From Prorocentrum cordatum (lineage: Eukaryota; Sar; Dinophyceae; Prorocentrales; Prorocentraceae), in the NCBI GenBank assembly GCA_963575745.1, contig CAUYUJ010000381.1, positions 424,812 through 488,811 on the forward strand: DNA of 64,000 bases. Direction: 5' to 3'. Numbering within the stretch: the first letter of the stretch is position 1; every line of letters starts with the position of its first letter. Shown here in pieces: positions 10,477 to 20,340 of the stretch. The notes beneath the pieces were generated by a model. The model was not told where the DNA came from. It made no database searches and was given only the letters and a program-made list of their open reading frames with translations. The position numbers and the translations under genes were made by a program.

Positions 10477-10916
10477 CACACCGTGGGCGGGCACATCTAA
10501 GGCAGTATTAGGTGCATCTTGGGCCGTCTTGGAGGCATCTTGGGGCCATCTTGGAGGCCATCTTGGCCGTCCTGGTGGCATCTTGGAGGCCATCTTGGCA
10601 GTCTTGGAGGCCATCATCTTGGGCGTCTTGGAGGCCTCTTGGCTGAAAACCACGTGTTCTCACACATGCGAAGCATGTCTCGTCCGTCGCGCCACGATTT
10701 CGGCAGGGCGAAAAAAGTCTTGGAGCCCTCTCGGGGCCGTCTTGGGGGCCTCTGCGAGGCATTCGAAATCAAATATTTGAGGCTTCGGCAGCCCTTGCGG
10801 GACCTTCAAACTTGGATTTCGAGGTCCTCGAGGGGCCTGGCCGTGGTCCCAGGGCCGGTATTGTGATGCCCGCGGGCACCGAAACAACTTCAAAACAACG
10901 TTGCGCCCATGGAGCG
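10477..10916 (+). other. Degenerate CATCTTGGAGGC repeats upstream of gene B
   Basis: About 150 bases (10500-10650) repeat CATCTTGGAGGC and CGTCTTGG variants, a relative of the CTTGGGGCC motif seen in the introns. GC-rich unique sequence follows up to the leader relict. This is the likely 5' regulatory region of gene B, but no defined promoter motif is visible. Confidence 0.5.
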
Positions 10917-10938
10917 TCGTAGCATTTTTTTGCTCAAG
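10917..10938 (+). other. Relict spliced leader in the gene B 5' UTR
   Basis: The bases TCGTAGCATTTTTTT then GCTCAAG reproduce the dinoflagellate leader (CCGTAGCC, ATTTTGG, CTCAAG) with one C lost, one substitution and two extra T residues. It sits 64 bases before the first good ATG. Relict leaders form when a trans-spliced mRNA is reverse transcribed and reinserted. Confidence 0.75.
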
Positions 10939-11002
10939 TTCGTTCATCTGGCGCCTTTTCGCACTGGGAACCGTTCTGATTCATCGCGTCACCATTCGAG
11001 AC

Positions 11003-13664
11003 ATGGCGAGTTCTGCCGATGCGGAGGCTCACGTTGACATCAAAACCATGTACCCAGGCCTCACAGGGCGCTCCTTACAGGACAAAATATGGGATGAGTG
11101 GGTGATCAACAAAGAATGCGTGGTGACCAGACCCTACTTCGACTCTCGTTATCCTGGCCAGAAGATATTCGAGCGCCACGAGCTCAACGACAGATACGAG
11201 GAAGATACTTACCAAGACTACAAGGAGGGAATCATCAAGGACGGCGTGCTGCGTGGCGTTCGAAGCGAAACCTGGGTGATTGCATCGAACCCATCCGCTC
11301 AGTTCCCTGAACGCTTGTGGGTCGTGAGCGGTGCCACCCTCAAAGAGGCTGCGTACGGAGCCTTCGAGGATTCTCCAGACGTTGAGAACGTCAAGCGCAC
11401 CATCGAGGGCCAGGTGCGCGATGTCACGATCTTCAGGCACGACACGCCGAGCATTGTGATTTTGTACTTGGTGGACTTAGGGAACCAGCTGGTGGGGAAA
11501 GGGTCCATCGTCAGCCACATCCAAAAATATCGGAAGACCGACGAGTACAAGAAGAGCTGGGAGTGCTACCGCAAAAAGCACGGAATAGTGTCGAGAGATG
11601 TTGATGGCAGCCAGAAGGGCTATTATCAGAAACGCAAGGAATGGCTGAATTCGAGACCGACGCCTTTCTTCAAAAAGCTCCTGCCGTTCGACAAAGCATG
11701 CGACTTCTTCGGCGATGCAAAAGGCGAGGTGTGGGATCGCTACTTGAAGTTCTGCCAGCGCTCCTGCAAGTTCCTGGCGATCAAGGAGACTTCTCACGAC
11801 TCGATTTTCGTGCTCAACGATTTCACGCTTCGGCAGCTGGGGCGCGGGTCGCCAGGGCGCACGTCGGCGATCCTGTCCACGCTTAAATTCATTGTGCCGG
11901 ACTCCGACGTCTCCATCTACATTGGTGATGGCACGCAGTCGAGTGGCATGGAAAAGATCAAGCGCCTGTTGGAGCCTACCGAGCAGGACTTCAACTCGCT
12001 CAAGGAGCTGAGGGGGGCTCCTGAGGCGGCGGCTGGCAATGGAAGTAAGGCACCTCTCGTGGACTACGCCGCAGACGCGCTGAGGCGCTCGTGCAAGGTC
12101 AGAGACACGACGCCGACTGCAGAACAGCTGGAGGCGATGTGGGACCGCATTGTCCAGCTCGGCATCGACGGCAAGGTTTGTCTGGTGAAGACGCCCGACC
12201 ATTTCCTCCAGCTCTACCGCGGCGCCGTCGAGGCGAGGCCAGGGAAAACGAAGAAATTGAAGGGGAAGGGCACTGAGCAGCAGTACGAGGTAAACGCCGA
12301 AGTCCTCGAGGTTGACTTGGAAGATGCTACTGGCGCAGGCGTTAGCGTCCGAGTGTTCAAGAAGATCGGCCCGGTGGTGTCCTACATGGTCGGCTGCGCC
12401 GCGAAGGCCAACAAGACAGGCAGAGGCCGCGCTGGCAGGGGCAAGAGCAAGACGGGCCACGACGATGATGGTGATGATGATTCACCTGCAGTGGCAGCTG
12501 ACGAATTGCCGCGGCAGCGGACTCTGCGCGAGAACCCAGAGTTCGTGAACCAGGTCATTGACTTTACGAAGAAGAATCCGTTCACGTACTCCTCCCATGC
12601 GGCGGAAATGAAGTTGACTCCTAGGACGAATGCAGTGGTGAAGGATGCGGTGACTTGCCTCTGGAATCTGCAGGAGGATCTTGGTCTGCAGTGGACGTCC
12701 GAGTGCAATGGCGTTGCTGAGGCGTTGCGATTGGTCGTCAAGTCCGTGTTGGCACAAGTGAATTTCGGCTACCCGTCGGACACGATGTGCTTTGCGAGCG
12801 CCATCGCGGATGCGGACTCCAAGTTCTGGTCGCCTCCTGAGTCTGCCGATGATGCGCCGCTGGCTACACTGAAGACGATTTGGGACACTCCTTCCAAAGT
12901 CAAGCAGTTCATGGACCACAGGGCCACGCAGATCGCGTGCGTCCTCATGGAGGTGTCGGACATTCTCAAGACGGAAGGCAAGAGCGCATCTGGTCACGAC
13001 GCCGCTGTCGCTGAGAAACTGGACGGCTTGCTGAAGTACGTCAGTAGGCACTCGTCCGTGCTTGCAGCCCTGGCTCAGTCCGACTCGAAGTTCCTGGCGT
13101 GCGACGAGGCCGAGATGGATGCTTGGATTCTTCACTGGGCTGGCACGATCGCCAGTTTCTCGAATCCTCAGTTCGAGAAAGGGCTGGCGCCCAAGGACGC
13201 TGGCTTGCTCAGGATGCAGGCCAACCTTCTCAGCATTACTGACCTCAGAGCAAAGCTTGGCAAGAAGCTGAGAAACACGAAGGGCGAGGGCGCCTCTGAC
13301 AAGCCCCAGTTGATCAAGGAGTTCGTCCAGCTGGAGCAGGACAGGTCACCGTCGCCGCAACGAGTATTCGACCTCCTGAAGTCTGTCGCCCAACAGGACT
13401 GTTCCACCAAGGCGCTGGTGGCCAAGATCCAGAGCATGAAGGAGTACCCCAACCACGTCCACCTGGCGTCTCCCAACTTCGTCGGTCACATCTTGTCTAC
13501 GGCCGTTGAGTCGGCATGCTACTCCGAGATCGCCGAGGGCGCCCTATCGTCAGCGGGTGTCCTTCTGAAGCAGAAGGAGGTCAAAAGCGGCAAAGTTTTC
13601 ATCGACTTCGAGGCCAACCAGGGCAACGTCCGACTTGCTTTCCCAGGACTGGGGGTCGGGTCAG
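11003..13664 (+). CDS. Gene B, exon 1: large unknown nuclear protein, possible ParB-like N-terminal domain
   Basis: Intact exon of 887 codons plus one base. The ATG at 11003 is chosen because it is the first in frame after the leader relict. The N-terminal 180 residues loosely follow a ParB/sulfiredoxin-like order: a DGVLRGV-type turn, WVVSGATLKEAAYGA resembling the ERRLRAA region, then a Val/Ile-rich strand and GKGSIVSHIQKYRK. This fold call is a guess. Residues 240-380 contain QKGYYQKRKEWL and a Gly-rich RQLGRGSPGRTSAIL. A basic then acidic linker (TGRGRAGRGKSK followed by DDDGDDD) at about residues 470-495 divides the protein. The C-terminal part is helical and rich in Lys, Asp and Leu. 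No frame breaks occur. The family is not recognised. Confidence 0.85.
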
Positions 13665-14098
13665 GTCCGAAACAATTTTGACAGCAGGGGGACTCCTCCT
13701 GGGGCCCCTCTTGGGGCCCTCCCGTGGGGTAAGATTGGAGCACATGTGTTTGGGTTGGAGAATTCGTTGCCCCGCAGTTTGTCTAGAGCTCTTGGGACTC
13801 TCTTGGGGCCTTCTTGGAGCCTCTTGGGGGGGCCTGGAGGGCCCCTCAGAAGCCTCCAACGGAATGTAGGAATGGCAACCCAGACCAACAGAGTTCGTCT
13901 TGGGACCCTCTTGGGGCCCTTTTGGAGCCGTCTTGGGGCCCTCCTTGGACTCACCCTTCTGAGGGGCCCTCTTGGGCCCTCTAGAGCTCTTGGGCCCCTC
14001 TTGGACCTTTCTGAGGGCCCTAGGGAGGGCCCAAGAGGGCCCGAAGATGGCGCCGAGAGGGCCCCAAGACTGCCCCAACCCACGTTTCGGGCCTCCAG
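13665..14098 (+). other. Gene B intron with inverted-repeat ends (introner-like)
   Basis: The 434-base intron starts TCAG|GTCCGA and ends CTCCAG|GC. It is phase 1, and removing it joins the two exons in frame, whereas reading through gives a stop after five codons (13679-13681). AGGTCCGAAAC at 13663-13673 and GTTTCGGGCCT at 14084-14094 are inverted repeats matching at 10 of 11 positions. CAGG is present at both junctions. The interior is CTTGGGGCC repeats on the left and CCAAGAGGGCC on the right, so the intron can fold back on itself. Confidence 0.8.
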
Positions 14099-14610
14099 GC
14101 ATGGTCGCGGCGGCCCTCGTGGGCAGCGACGCCGAGGAGAAGACCATTGCGGCGCAGACCGTCGCATCCAAAGGCTTCTTACTCGGCAAGATCGAAATGG
14201 AGAACGGCAGCGTCTATGTTGTGTCAGTGCATCGGCCGAAGGTTGCAGTTCCTCCAGCTTGGGACGTTCGCGAGGTTACCTCGTCGACGCCGACGCTGGT
14301 GTTCGGCGACGGGGTCGACGTGAGCGAAAAGGTCAAGAAGGTGCTCGAAGTGATTTTCAGGCCGGCTGCGACTTCCAATGTCTTGATCAAGGTGCCAGAC
14401 CTGAAGAAGAACGGCAGCTTTGAATTCACTGCAGAGAATTACGTGTCGGAGGCGACGCGGCCTCCGCTCGTGACCGCCAGCGCTGCCGAGCCCCCAGCAA
14501 CTCTTGCTCCGCTGGAGGACGGCGGCAGCGGGGAGCCCGCGGCCAAGAAGGCCCGCTTGGACGGCGACGGCGCCCCCGAGGGGCCCGATGGTGAGGTCGC
14601 CGCTGCTTGA
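14099..14610 (+). CDS. Gene B, exon 2: C-terminal domain with nuclear localisation signal
   Basis: 170 codons plus stop, entered in phase 1 so that the junction codon is Gly followed by MVAAALVGSDAEEK. The domain alternates beta and helix (GKIEMENGSVYVVSV, VSEKVKKVLEVIF, NVLIKVPDLKKNGSF) and ends in a Pro/Ala-rich tail. Near the C-terminus PAAKKARLD resembles the c-Myc-type monopartite nuclear localisation signal PAAKRVKLD, so the complete protein of 1057 residues is probably nuclear. Exon 2 alone could be read from the ATG at 14101 as a separate gene, but the clean in-frame splice argues against that. Confidence 0.75.
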
Positions 14611-15187
14611 GTGCGCGAGTTCAGCCAGCGCATTGATTATCCAAATATGTGTGTCATCTTTTGCTGGCAGCCTGCAGCATGCGGGCCACGTCCTCGCTCG
14701 AGGATTTAATTTGAACACGCTGTGGCTGAAGTTGCGGTTTTCTTCGGCAGGGCCTACAAAATGCACCAAGCCATTTTCTCGGGCATGAGGGGTACAGCGT
14801 GGTGTTCAGGGCCACATGGTTACTGCCTTTTCTGGGCGGATATATTCCAGGTCAGATTCGAGTTTGCGATGCCGAAAACAAGAAATGCACTTCATTGCCA
14901 GCGCCGCCAGGTTCCCAGGTTCCCCACAGAAGACGACTTCGCTTGAGACATCTTCACTGGACAGGATGTTCAGGAACGTGCTCAGTCTTAAACGGCGCAT
15001 AAGGTTTACCAACCTGACGGTGTCGCCTGAGACATCCCCACTCGCGTCGCCCTAAATGACGATTTCGTCGGGGGGCTCCTCAGCCCGAAACGAGAGGTCA
15101 AGAAAACGTCATCGGGGTGAAATGCAAATCGCGACCCCCAAGGGAACGATTTCGCCTGAGACACCCTCAAACTGCATTGCCGTTGAC
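14611..15187. other. Intergenic region with a thrice-repeated TCGCYTGAGACA motif
   Basis: The motif TCGCTTGAGACATC, TCGCCTGAGACATC and TCGCCTGAGACACC occurs near 14939, 15024 and 15149, each preceded by a GACGA/GACGG/AACGA-type sequence. No coding potential is evident. Confidence 0.5.
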
Positions 15188-15209
15188 TCCGTAGCCACTC
15201 GTGCCCAAG
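15188..15209 (+). other. Relict spliced leader upstream of gene C
   Basis: TCCGTAGCCACTCGTG followed by CCCAAG matches the 22-base dinoflagellate leader at 17 positions without gaps, including the first ten bases. It lies 91 bases before the ATG of gene C. Confidence 0.7.
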
Positions 15210-15300
15210 GAGGGTTTCGGCGACGCGTCGCCTTGTCGGAGGCATATCGGCATCGGTCCCATCGGTACTCCCACCAGCTCACCACGGCCAGTCGCTGAAG

Positions 15301-15501
15301 ATGGCGAAGCAGCTCTCGCGCGGGGAGCTGTGGGAGAAGATCAAGGCGAGGAGTATCCTGATCAAGGCGCTTCAGAAGGCGAGGTGCCGCCTCGAGGATC
15401 GCCTCATCAAGATCAGGCGGTCTAACGTAGAGCTCAAGAAGGACAATCGCAAGCTCCAGAAAGAAAACCTGAAGCTTCAGAAGCAGCGGCGCCGCACCTG
15501 A
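15301..15501 (+). CDS. Gene C: 66-residue basic coiled-coil protein
   Basis: Begins with ATG at 15301 (context GAAGATGG) and ends TGA at 15499-15501. The protein is almost entirely helical and very basic: MAKQLSRGELWEKIKAR, then a leucine-spaced heptad segment ending ELKKDNRKLQKENLKLQKQ and an RRRT tail. Leu/Ile residues at regular spacing indicate a coiled coil able to dimerise, and the basic charge could bind nucleic acid. No family is recognised. The single intact exon behind a spliced-leader relict fits a small retrogene. It may be only the surviving end of a longer protein. Confidence 0.6.
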   Translation: MAKQLSRGELWEKIKARSILIKALQKARCRLEDRLIKIRRSNVELKKDNRKLQKENLKLQKQRRRT

Positions 15502-16259
15502 AGCGTAGAACTCGGGCCCTACGAGGGCCCTACGAGCCCGTTGGGGCGGCCCTTGGGGCGCGGGGAGGAGAGACGTGAGGAGGGAGGGGAAGGATGGAGA
15601 GGAATGCGCCCTGTCTTGTGCATCCAGTTTTTTGCCATCAGAGGCCTTCGGGCTCGGAGGGCACAGCTCGCGCGAATCTCAGAGGGCCAGTTTCTCGGAG
15701 CCCTTTAGAGAAAACCCCCTTCCCCACCCCCCCCCGCTGCCGCCGCTGTATTCCAAGCGTTGCGCGCTTCGGCACTTCTGGGCGCATTCCGTGCGCTACG
15801 CGCTTCGGCGCGCCGCCGCCGCCCCAGGGGCCCGAGGCTCCGAGGGCCCCCTTGCTGGCCCCGCGAGCTCCGCACCCCGCGCGCGGATCGTGCCCCACAG
15901 GGGGGCCCACCGCCCCTTGCTATATGTGGGGGTTCGGAACATACCGAAGTGAAGTAATAAGATACACGTATGATGATTGCAAGGCGAGGTGCAATGTAAT
16001 GTAAATAAGATACACATGTATGATGATTGCAATGTAAATAAGATACACGTATGTTGTATAGTATCTATTCGGCATGCACATCGATGGCAATAAAAAACGA
16101 AGGTTCCGACGCATAGCATTTTATGCGCATAAGAAAAACAAGCGCGACAACACTGTTTTCCTATGTGGACCAAAAGGCAATAAAATAGGTTGCTTTTCTT
16201 CGCTTGCGTGAAACATAAATTCCTGGCCCTTTCTCGCTCTCCAGTGGACGTCCCCAGTC
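15502..16259. other. GC-rich flank, then AT-rich repeats
   Basis: Up to about 15950 the sequence is GC-rich with GGGCCCTACGAG duplications and no gene. At 15954-16055 a unit reading AAATAAGATACACGTATGAT followed by GATTGCAATGT occurs three times. The remainder to 16260 is AT-richer and leads into the 1.3-kb repeat. Confidence 0.5.
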
Positions 16260-17396
16260 GCGCGCGCATGCCGACATGCTTCGAAAACCTTTGGTTTCGG
16301 AAGGGTTGCAAAATCGAGTGTCCAACAAACATGTAAATTTAGGGTTTCGCAACACGGATGTTCAACAAAAGCGTGCTCGCGGCCTTGACCATAGTTTTAA
16401 ATGTTTCAAGTCGTCGCGCGCGCATGCGGAAATCCTTCAGAATCATTTGTTCTCGGAGAGATTTCAAAATCGAGTGTCCAAGAAACATACAAAAACACAT
16501 GGTTTCGCAACACGGATGTTCAACAGAAGCGTGCGCGCGCGTTCTTGCGAATTCTTGCGAAAACCATTTGTTTTTCCAACATGTTTCAAAATAAAATGCT
16601 ATCAAACGGGTTTCGCGCGCGCATGTCGCAATCGTGTGAATGCCGTTGCGCGCATGGTGGGTTTGCACGATCCGTGTCAAATAATACCATACGAGCCACT
16701 CTCGCGCGTGTTCCGCGCGCGCATTTCGAATTCCTTCCAAGATTTTCATCACCGGCGCGAAGACGCCGTCATCGTCGTCGGCGTGATCGGCATCGGCGCC
16801 GTCATCGCCACTATCCTCATCATCGTGTCTGCAATTGTCGTCACCAACATCGCCAATATCATCGCCATCGCGTCTACAAGTGTCGGCGTTGCCATGATAC
16901 CGCGCCCGCCCAAGCCGCCGACTCGCACTCAAGTGCCCGATGGGATGTGCCGAGCGATCATCACCACCGCGGCTCCGTCGGTCGCGCCAAAGTATTTGGC
17001 CGCTGCGCGCGCGCGCATGCGCGGTCTGGCGCGGCCGCAGAGAGTCACCAGCCAGCGCCAAGCACTCTCCGCAATCGCCGCCGCATGAGGTTTGCAAACC
17101 AAGTCGCGGGTGGGTGGGTGGGATGTTTGCGCGAGCAGAGGAGTGGACAATTCACAGCGAGCACAAACTACTTAAACCACATCGGTTCTCTTTCCTGAAA
17201 AATAAATGCACTCCCTCCCCGGACTTACCCATTCACCGGGAACCGGTGTAAAACACATACGATGTTGACCCACTCTCCACTCTACCTGTGAGCGCATACT
17301 ACCCCAGCAAGGCCGGTATCGCCCCCCCTGGTTCCCTTGTCAAAAATACTATGCGCGCGCATTCGTTTACCGAAAATCATAAACTATCAAGAACCC
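16260..17396 (+). repeat. Copy II of the 1.3-kb repeat (tandem with copy III)
   Basis: Landmarks recur about 1310 bases later in copy III: ATCCGTGTCAAATAATACCA at 16670 and 17981, and GCCATGATACCGCGCCCGCC at about 16890 and 18203. Within a copy, modules of the type TTTCAAAATCGAGTGTCCAA, ACAAACATACA, GGTTTCGCAACACGGATGTT and AAAAGCGTGCGCGCG repeat about every 160-300 bases. Confidence 0.85.
16276..17088 (+). CDS. Open frame carried by repeat copy II
   Basis: 270 codons from ATG at 16276. The last ~140 residues (from HDPCQIIPYEPL) are nearly the same as those of the frame in copy III, including an Ile/Val-rich hydrophobic stretch read from a GTCATC-rich segment (GVIGIGAVIATILIIVSAIV) and a Pro/Arg tail. 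No known domain is visible. Two tandem copies keeping the same frame open is the only support; the frame is broken in copy I. It may simply be a by-product of the repeat's base composition. Confidence 0.25.
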   Translation: MLRKPLVSEGLQNRVSNKHVNLGFRNTDVQQKRARGLDHSFKCFKSSRAHAEILQNHLFSERFQNRVSKKHTKTHGFATRMFNRSVRARSCEFLRKPFVFPTCFKIKCYQTGFARACRNRVNAVARMVGLHDPCQIIPYEPLSRVFRARISNSFQDFHHRREDAVIVVGVIGIGAVIATILIIVSAIVVTNIANIIAIASTSVGVAMIPRPPKPPTRTQVPDGMCRAIITTAAPSVAPKYLAAARARMRGLARPQRVTSQRQALSAIAAA

Positions 17397-18480
17397 CTTG
17401 CAACGAATGAGACGAGGTGCATGCGCGCGTCGTCGCGCGCGCATGCCGAAATCCTTCAAAAACCTCCGCTTTCGGAAAGGTTTCAAAATCGAGCGTCCAA
17501 CAAACATACAAGAACAGGTTTTCGCAACACGGATGTTCCACAAAAGTGTGCGCGCGCGATTTTGCGAATTTCCTAAGAGAACAATATGTTGCTTAACATT
17601 TTGCCGGAAAGTGCTGCCAAACGGGCTTCGCGCGCGCATGTCGAAATCGTTCGGACGCCTTTGTGCGCGTGCCGTCGCGAGTATCTTTGGCAACAAATTG
17701 GACGCAGTGCACACGCGCGCGTCGTCGCGCGCGCTTGCCGATATCTTTGAACAAACAAGTTCTCGTTTTCGGAAGGGTTTCGAAATCGAGTGTCCAATAA
17801 ACACACAAAAAACACAGGTACTCGCAACACGGATGTTTAACAAAAGCGTGCGCGCGATCTTGCGAATTCTAAAGACAAATCCACGAGAGCTTCAATACTG
17901 TTATAACATGCTACCATACGGGCTTCGCGCGCGCATGTCGAAGTCGTTCGAACGCCCTTGCGCGCGTGCCGGGGCGGCACGATCCGTGTCAAATAATACC
18001 ATACGAGCCACTCTCGCGCGTCTGCCGCGCGCGCATTTCGAAATTCTTCCAACACCTTCATCACCGACGCGAAGACGCCGTCATCGTCGTCGGCGTGATC
18101 GGTATCGGCGCCGTCATCGCCACTATCCTCATCATCGTGTCTGCAATTGTCGTCACCAACATTGCCAATATCATCGCCATCGCGTCTACAAGTGTCGGCG
18201 TTGCCATGATACCGCGCCCGCCCAAGCCGCCGACTCGCACTCAAGTGCCCGATGGGACGTGCCGAGCGGTCAGCACCACCGCGGCCTCGTTGGTCGCGCC
18301 AAACTACCTGGCCGCTGCGCGCGCGCACGCGCGGGCCCGCAGAGATGCACCAGCCAGAGCCGAGCATTCATCGCAATCGCCGCCGCATGAGCTTTGCAAA
18401 CCACTTTGCGGGTGGGTGGGTGGGAAATTTGCGCGAGCAGCGGGGTGGACAACTCATTGCGAACAGAAACTAGATTCACC
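17397..18480 (+). repeat. Copy III of the 1.3-kb repeat
   Basis: Same module order as copy II, with one extra CGCGCGCATG module group near 17640-17760. The 3' half from about 17970 to 18460 is almost identical to 16660-17155, so the tandem duplication is recent compared with copy I. Confidence 0.85.
17407..18390 (+). CDS. Open frame carried by repeat copy III
   Basis: About 327 codons from the first ATG at 17407. The C-terminal part parallels the frame in copy II almost residue for residue (IIPYEPLSRV, then the hydrophobic run, then TRTQVPDGTCRA). The N-terminal part consists of repeated Arg/Lys-rich modules (RARMSKSFGRLCARAV, RARMSKSFERPCARAG). No domain is recognised, and it is more likely repeat-derived than a gene. 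Confidence 0.25.
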   Translation: MRRGACARRRARMPKSFKNLRFRKGFKIERPTNIQEQVFATRMFHKSVRARFCEFPKRTICCLTFCRKVLPNGLRARMSKSFGRLCARAVASIFGNKLDAVHTRASSRALADIFEQTSSRFRKGFEIECPINTQKTQVLATRMFNKSVRAILRILKTNPRELQYCYNMLPYGLRARMSKSFERPCARAGAARSVSNNTIRATLARLPRAHFEILPTPSSPTRRRRHRRRRDRYRRRHRHYPHHRVCNCRHQHCQYHRHRVYKCRRCHDTAPAQAADSHSSARWDVPSGQHHRGLVGRAKLPGRCARARAGPQRCTSQSRAFIAIAAA

Positions 18481-19958
18481 AAATAAATCGCACCACGTCG
18501 CATGGTAGGACACACGCGCTGGAGCCCACGATTTCAACAGGTGTGTGTATATATATATATATGTGTGTGTACGTTGCACTAAACAATTAAACATATATGA
18601 ACCACGCACCGATAATTACACAGATGCCGATACCCAGTCCTCTGTCACGTGTTTATGTTTCTCTGTCTCTCTCGCTCTCTCTCTCTGCCGGGGCTCTCCC
18701 ACCTGCCCGCCACCGCCCGCCACTGGGCCGAGCCAAGTCTTTCCTCCATCGATCGTCGAGGGCCGCTCCGCCACGATTCTACGCGCCGTCGGCGGCGCGG
18801 TTGCGGCAGCTCTGCCACGAGCGCCACGCGCACTGATCGCGCCTGTTGTTTCGGGCGTGGTTGGCCCAGGCGAGCGGCCTGCGCTAGCAAGACGATAGAT
18901 TAGCTACATCGCGGAGGCTTCCAGTCGTCATGGGTCGAATGCTCATCGGCGAATAGCGCACGATAGCGCTCAGTAGCGCCAAGTAGCGCCCCATGGTGTC
19001 CAATAGTTTCCACAAAGCGCCCAATAGCGCCATGGGGTGGACATGCATCATGTCCGCTTTGCGCGCGATTGGGCGCGCTAGTGGGCGCCATAGGGACGAC
19101 CAAAAGCTTCCTAAAATAGGAGCAGGTTCCCTTCAGGAGCTCGTTGGCGCCTGACGTCCCCGGAGGGATGCCAGGGCGAAGATACTCTGTCCCCAGATCT
19201 CTGACGGTATGAGGTTCCCAGTCCCAGATTTCCCTCGGTTTCGGCCTCCAGGGGCCGTCATCGGCCCCCAGGGTCGTCAGAAATGGATTTGGGACGGAAA
19301 ACTTCCCCGGGGAAGCGGTCGGGACGTTCCTAGGGCCGCGGATTGGAAACGACATATAGGCGAATGCCAGGGTTGGTGCGGGATGTCCGCTGAGAGCCGC
19401 CTGGGCGAAGATGCTCTGTCAACGTTAAGTCCCTTGCTCGATGCATCGCTGGACGACTCCGCCGCAGACCCTGGGTCCCTCAGGATCCTGCGGCGACTCG
19501 TGACAGCGACGGCGGGCCTCTTGCTGTTCCTCTGTCACTCGCCTGATGTCTTTTACCAGGCCATTCCTTGTCTGACTTGTGTTGTGCTCGGTCACACTGC
19601 CATCGGCGTCACCCTGTCGGCCACAGCACTGCTATTGAAGGTCCCAGTCCCCCGACAGTCCACGTCGTGATAAATTACACGACGTAGGTCCCGAACAACA
19701 CACGGCCAGGGAGGCCTACCATTCTGTACGCTGCATCTTTCGAGCTAGATCGATCTACGAGGGCCTGGCTTCCGACAGTGGGGCGAAAGCGCTTGTCCTG
19801 CGTTCTTCACGACGCGGGAATAGAAGGGTCAAGTTTGTGCGTTCTCCAGGGGACGGCGGCTCCCCAACAGGTCAGTATATCTTCGTGTTCCGGAAGCTGG
19901 AGGACGAATGAGTTGCTGCATTCTCGCCTTGGGTGGGCAGTGAAAGATGAGAAAGATG
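18481..19958. other. Mixed non-coding stretch
   Basis: A TG/TA microsatellite lies at 18541-18572 and a TCTC-rich tract near 18658-18690. At 18950-19090 many AGCGCC and TAGCGCC microrepeats occur on both strands. A pair of similar segments, GCCAGGGCGAAGATACTCTG near 19169 and GCCTGGGCGAAGATGCTCTG near 19399, suggests a diverged duplication. No gene is supported. Confidence 0.45.
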
Positions 19959-20225
19959 AGCTCTCCTCCTCCTCCTCCTCCCCCTCCTCCTCCTCCCCCT
20001 CCTCCTCCTCGTCCTCCTCCTGCTGCCATTCCTCCTTCCCCTCCCCGCCTGCTCCTCCTCCCTCCGCCTCCTCGTCCTCCTCCTGGTCCCATTCCTCTTC
20101 GCCCTCCCCTCCTCCTCCTCCCTCCTCCTCCTCGTCCTCCGCCTGCTCCCATTCCTCTTCCCCCCCCCCCTTCCTGCTCCTCTCCGCCTTCTCCTCGTCG
20201 CCCCCCCCTCCTCCAGGAGGAGGGG
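19959..20225. repeat. TCC-rich polypyrimidine tract
   Basis: About 265 bases of (TCC)n interrupted by CCCTCC and CTCCTCGTCC variants. The long Ser/Pro and Glu/Gly frames read from it on either strand are artefacts. Confidence 0.95.
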
Positions 20226-20340
20226 CGGGAAGGGCAAAAGAGGAGGAGGAGCAGCAGTGCCAATTGGAAGGAGCAGCGGCTGACCAGCACGCTGATGCAA
20301 TACGACAGAGTGGTCCATGGCCTGGGTTCGGGAAGTAATG

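Noticed and set aside
11477-12460. A 327-codon minus-strand frame inside gene B
   Set aside because: It lies antisense to the best-supported coding exon and shows no domain of its own; such mirror frames are common in GC-rich genes.
14769-14784. AGCCATTTTCTCGGG as another leader relict
   Set aside because: Only nine contiguous bases match, a two-base deletion must be assumed, and no start codon context follows.
19959-20225. Poly-Ser/Pro and Glu/Gly frames in TCC or GGA tracts
   Set aside because: Repeat artefacts with no flanking coding sequence.
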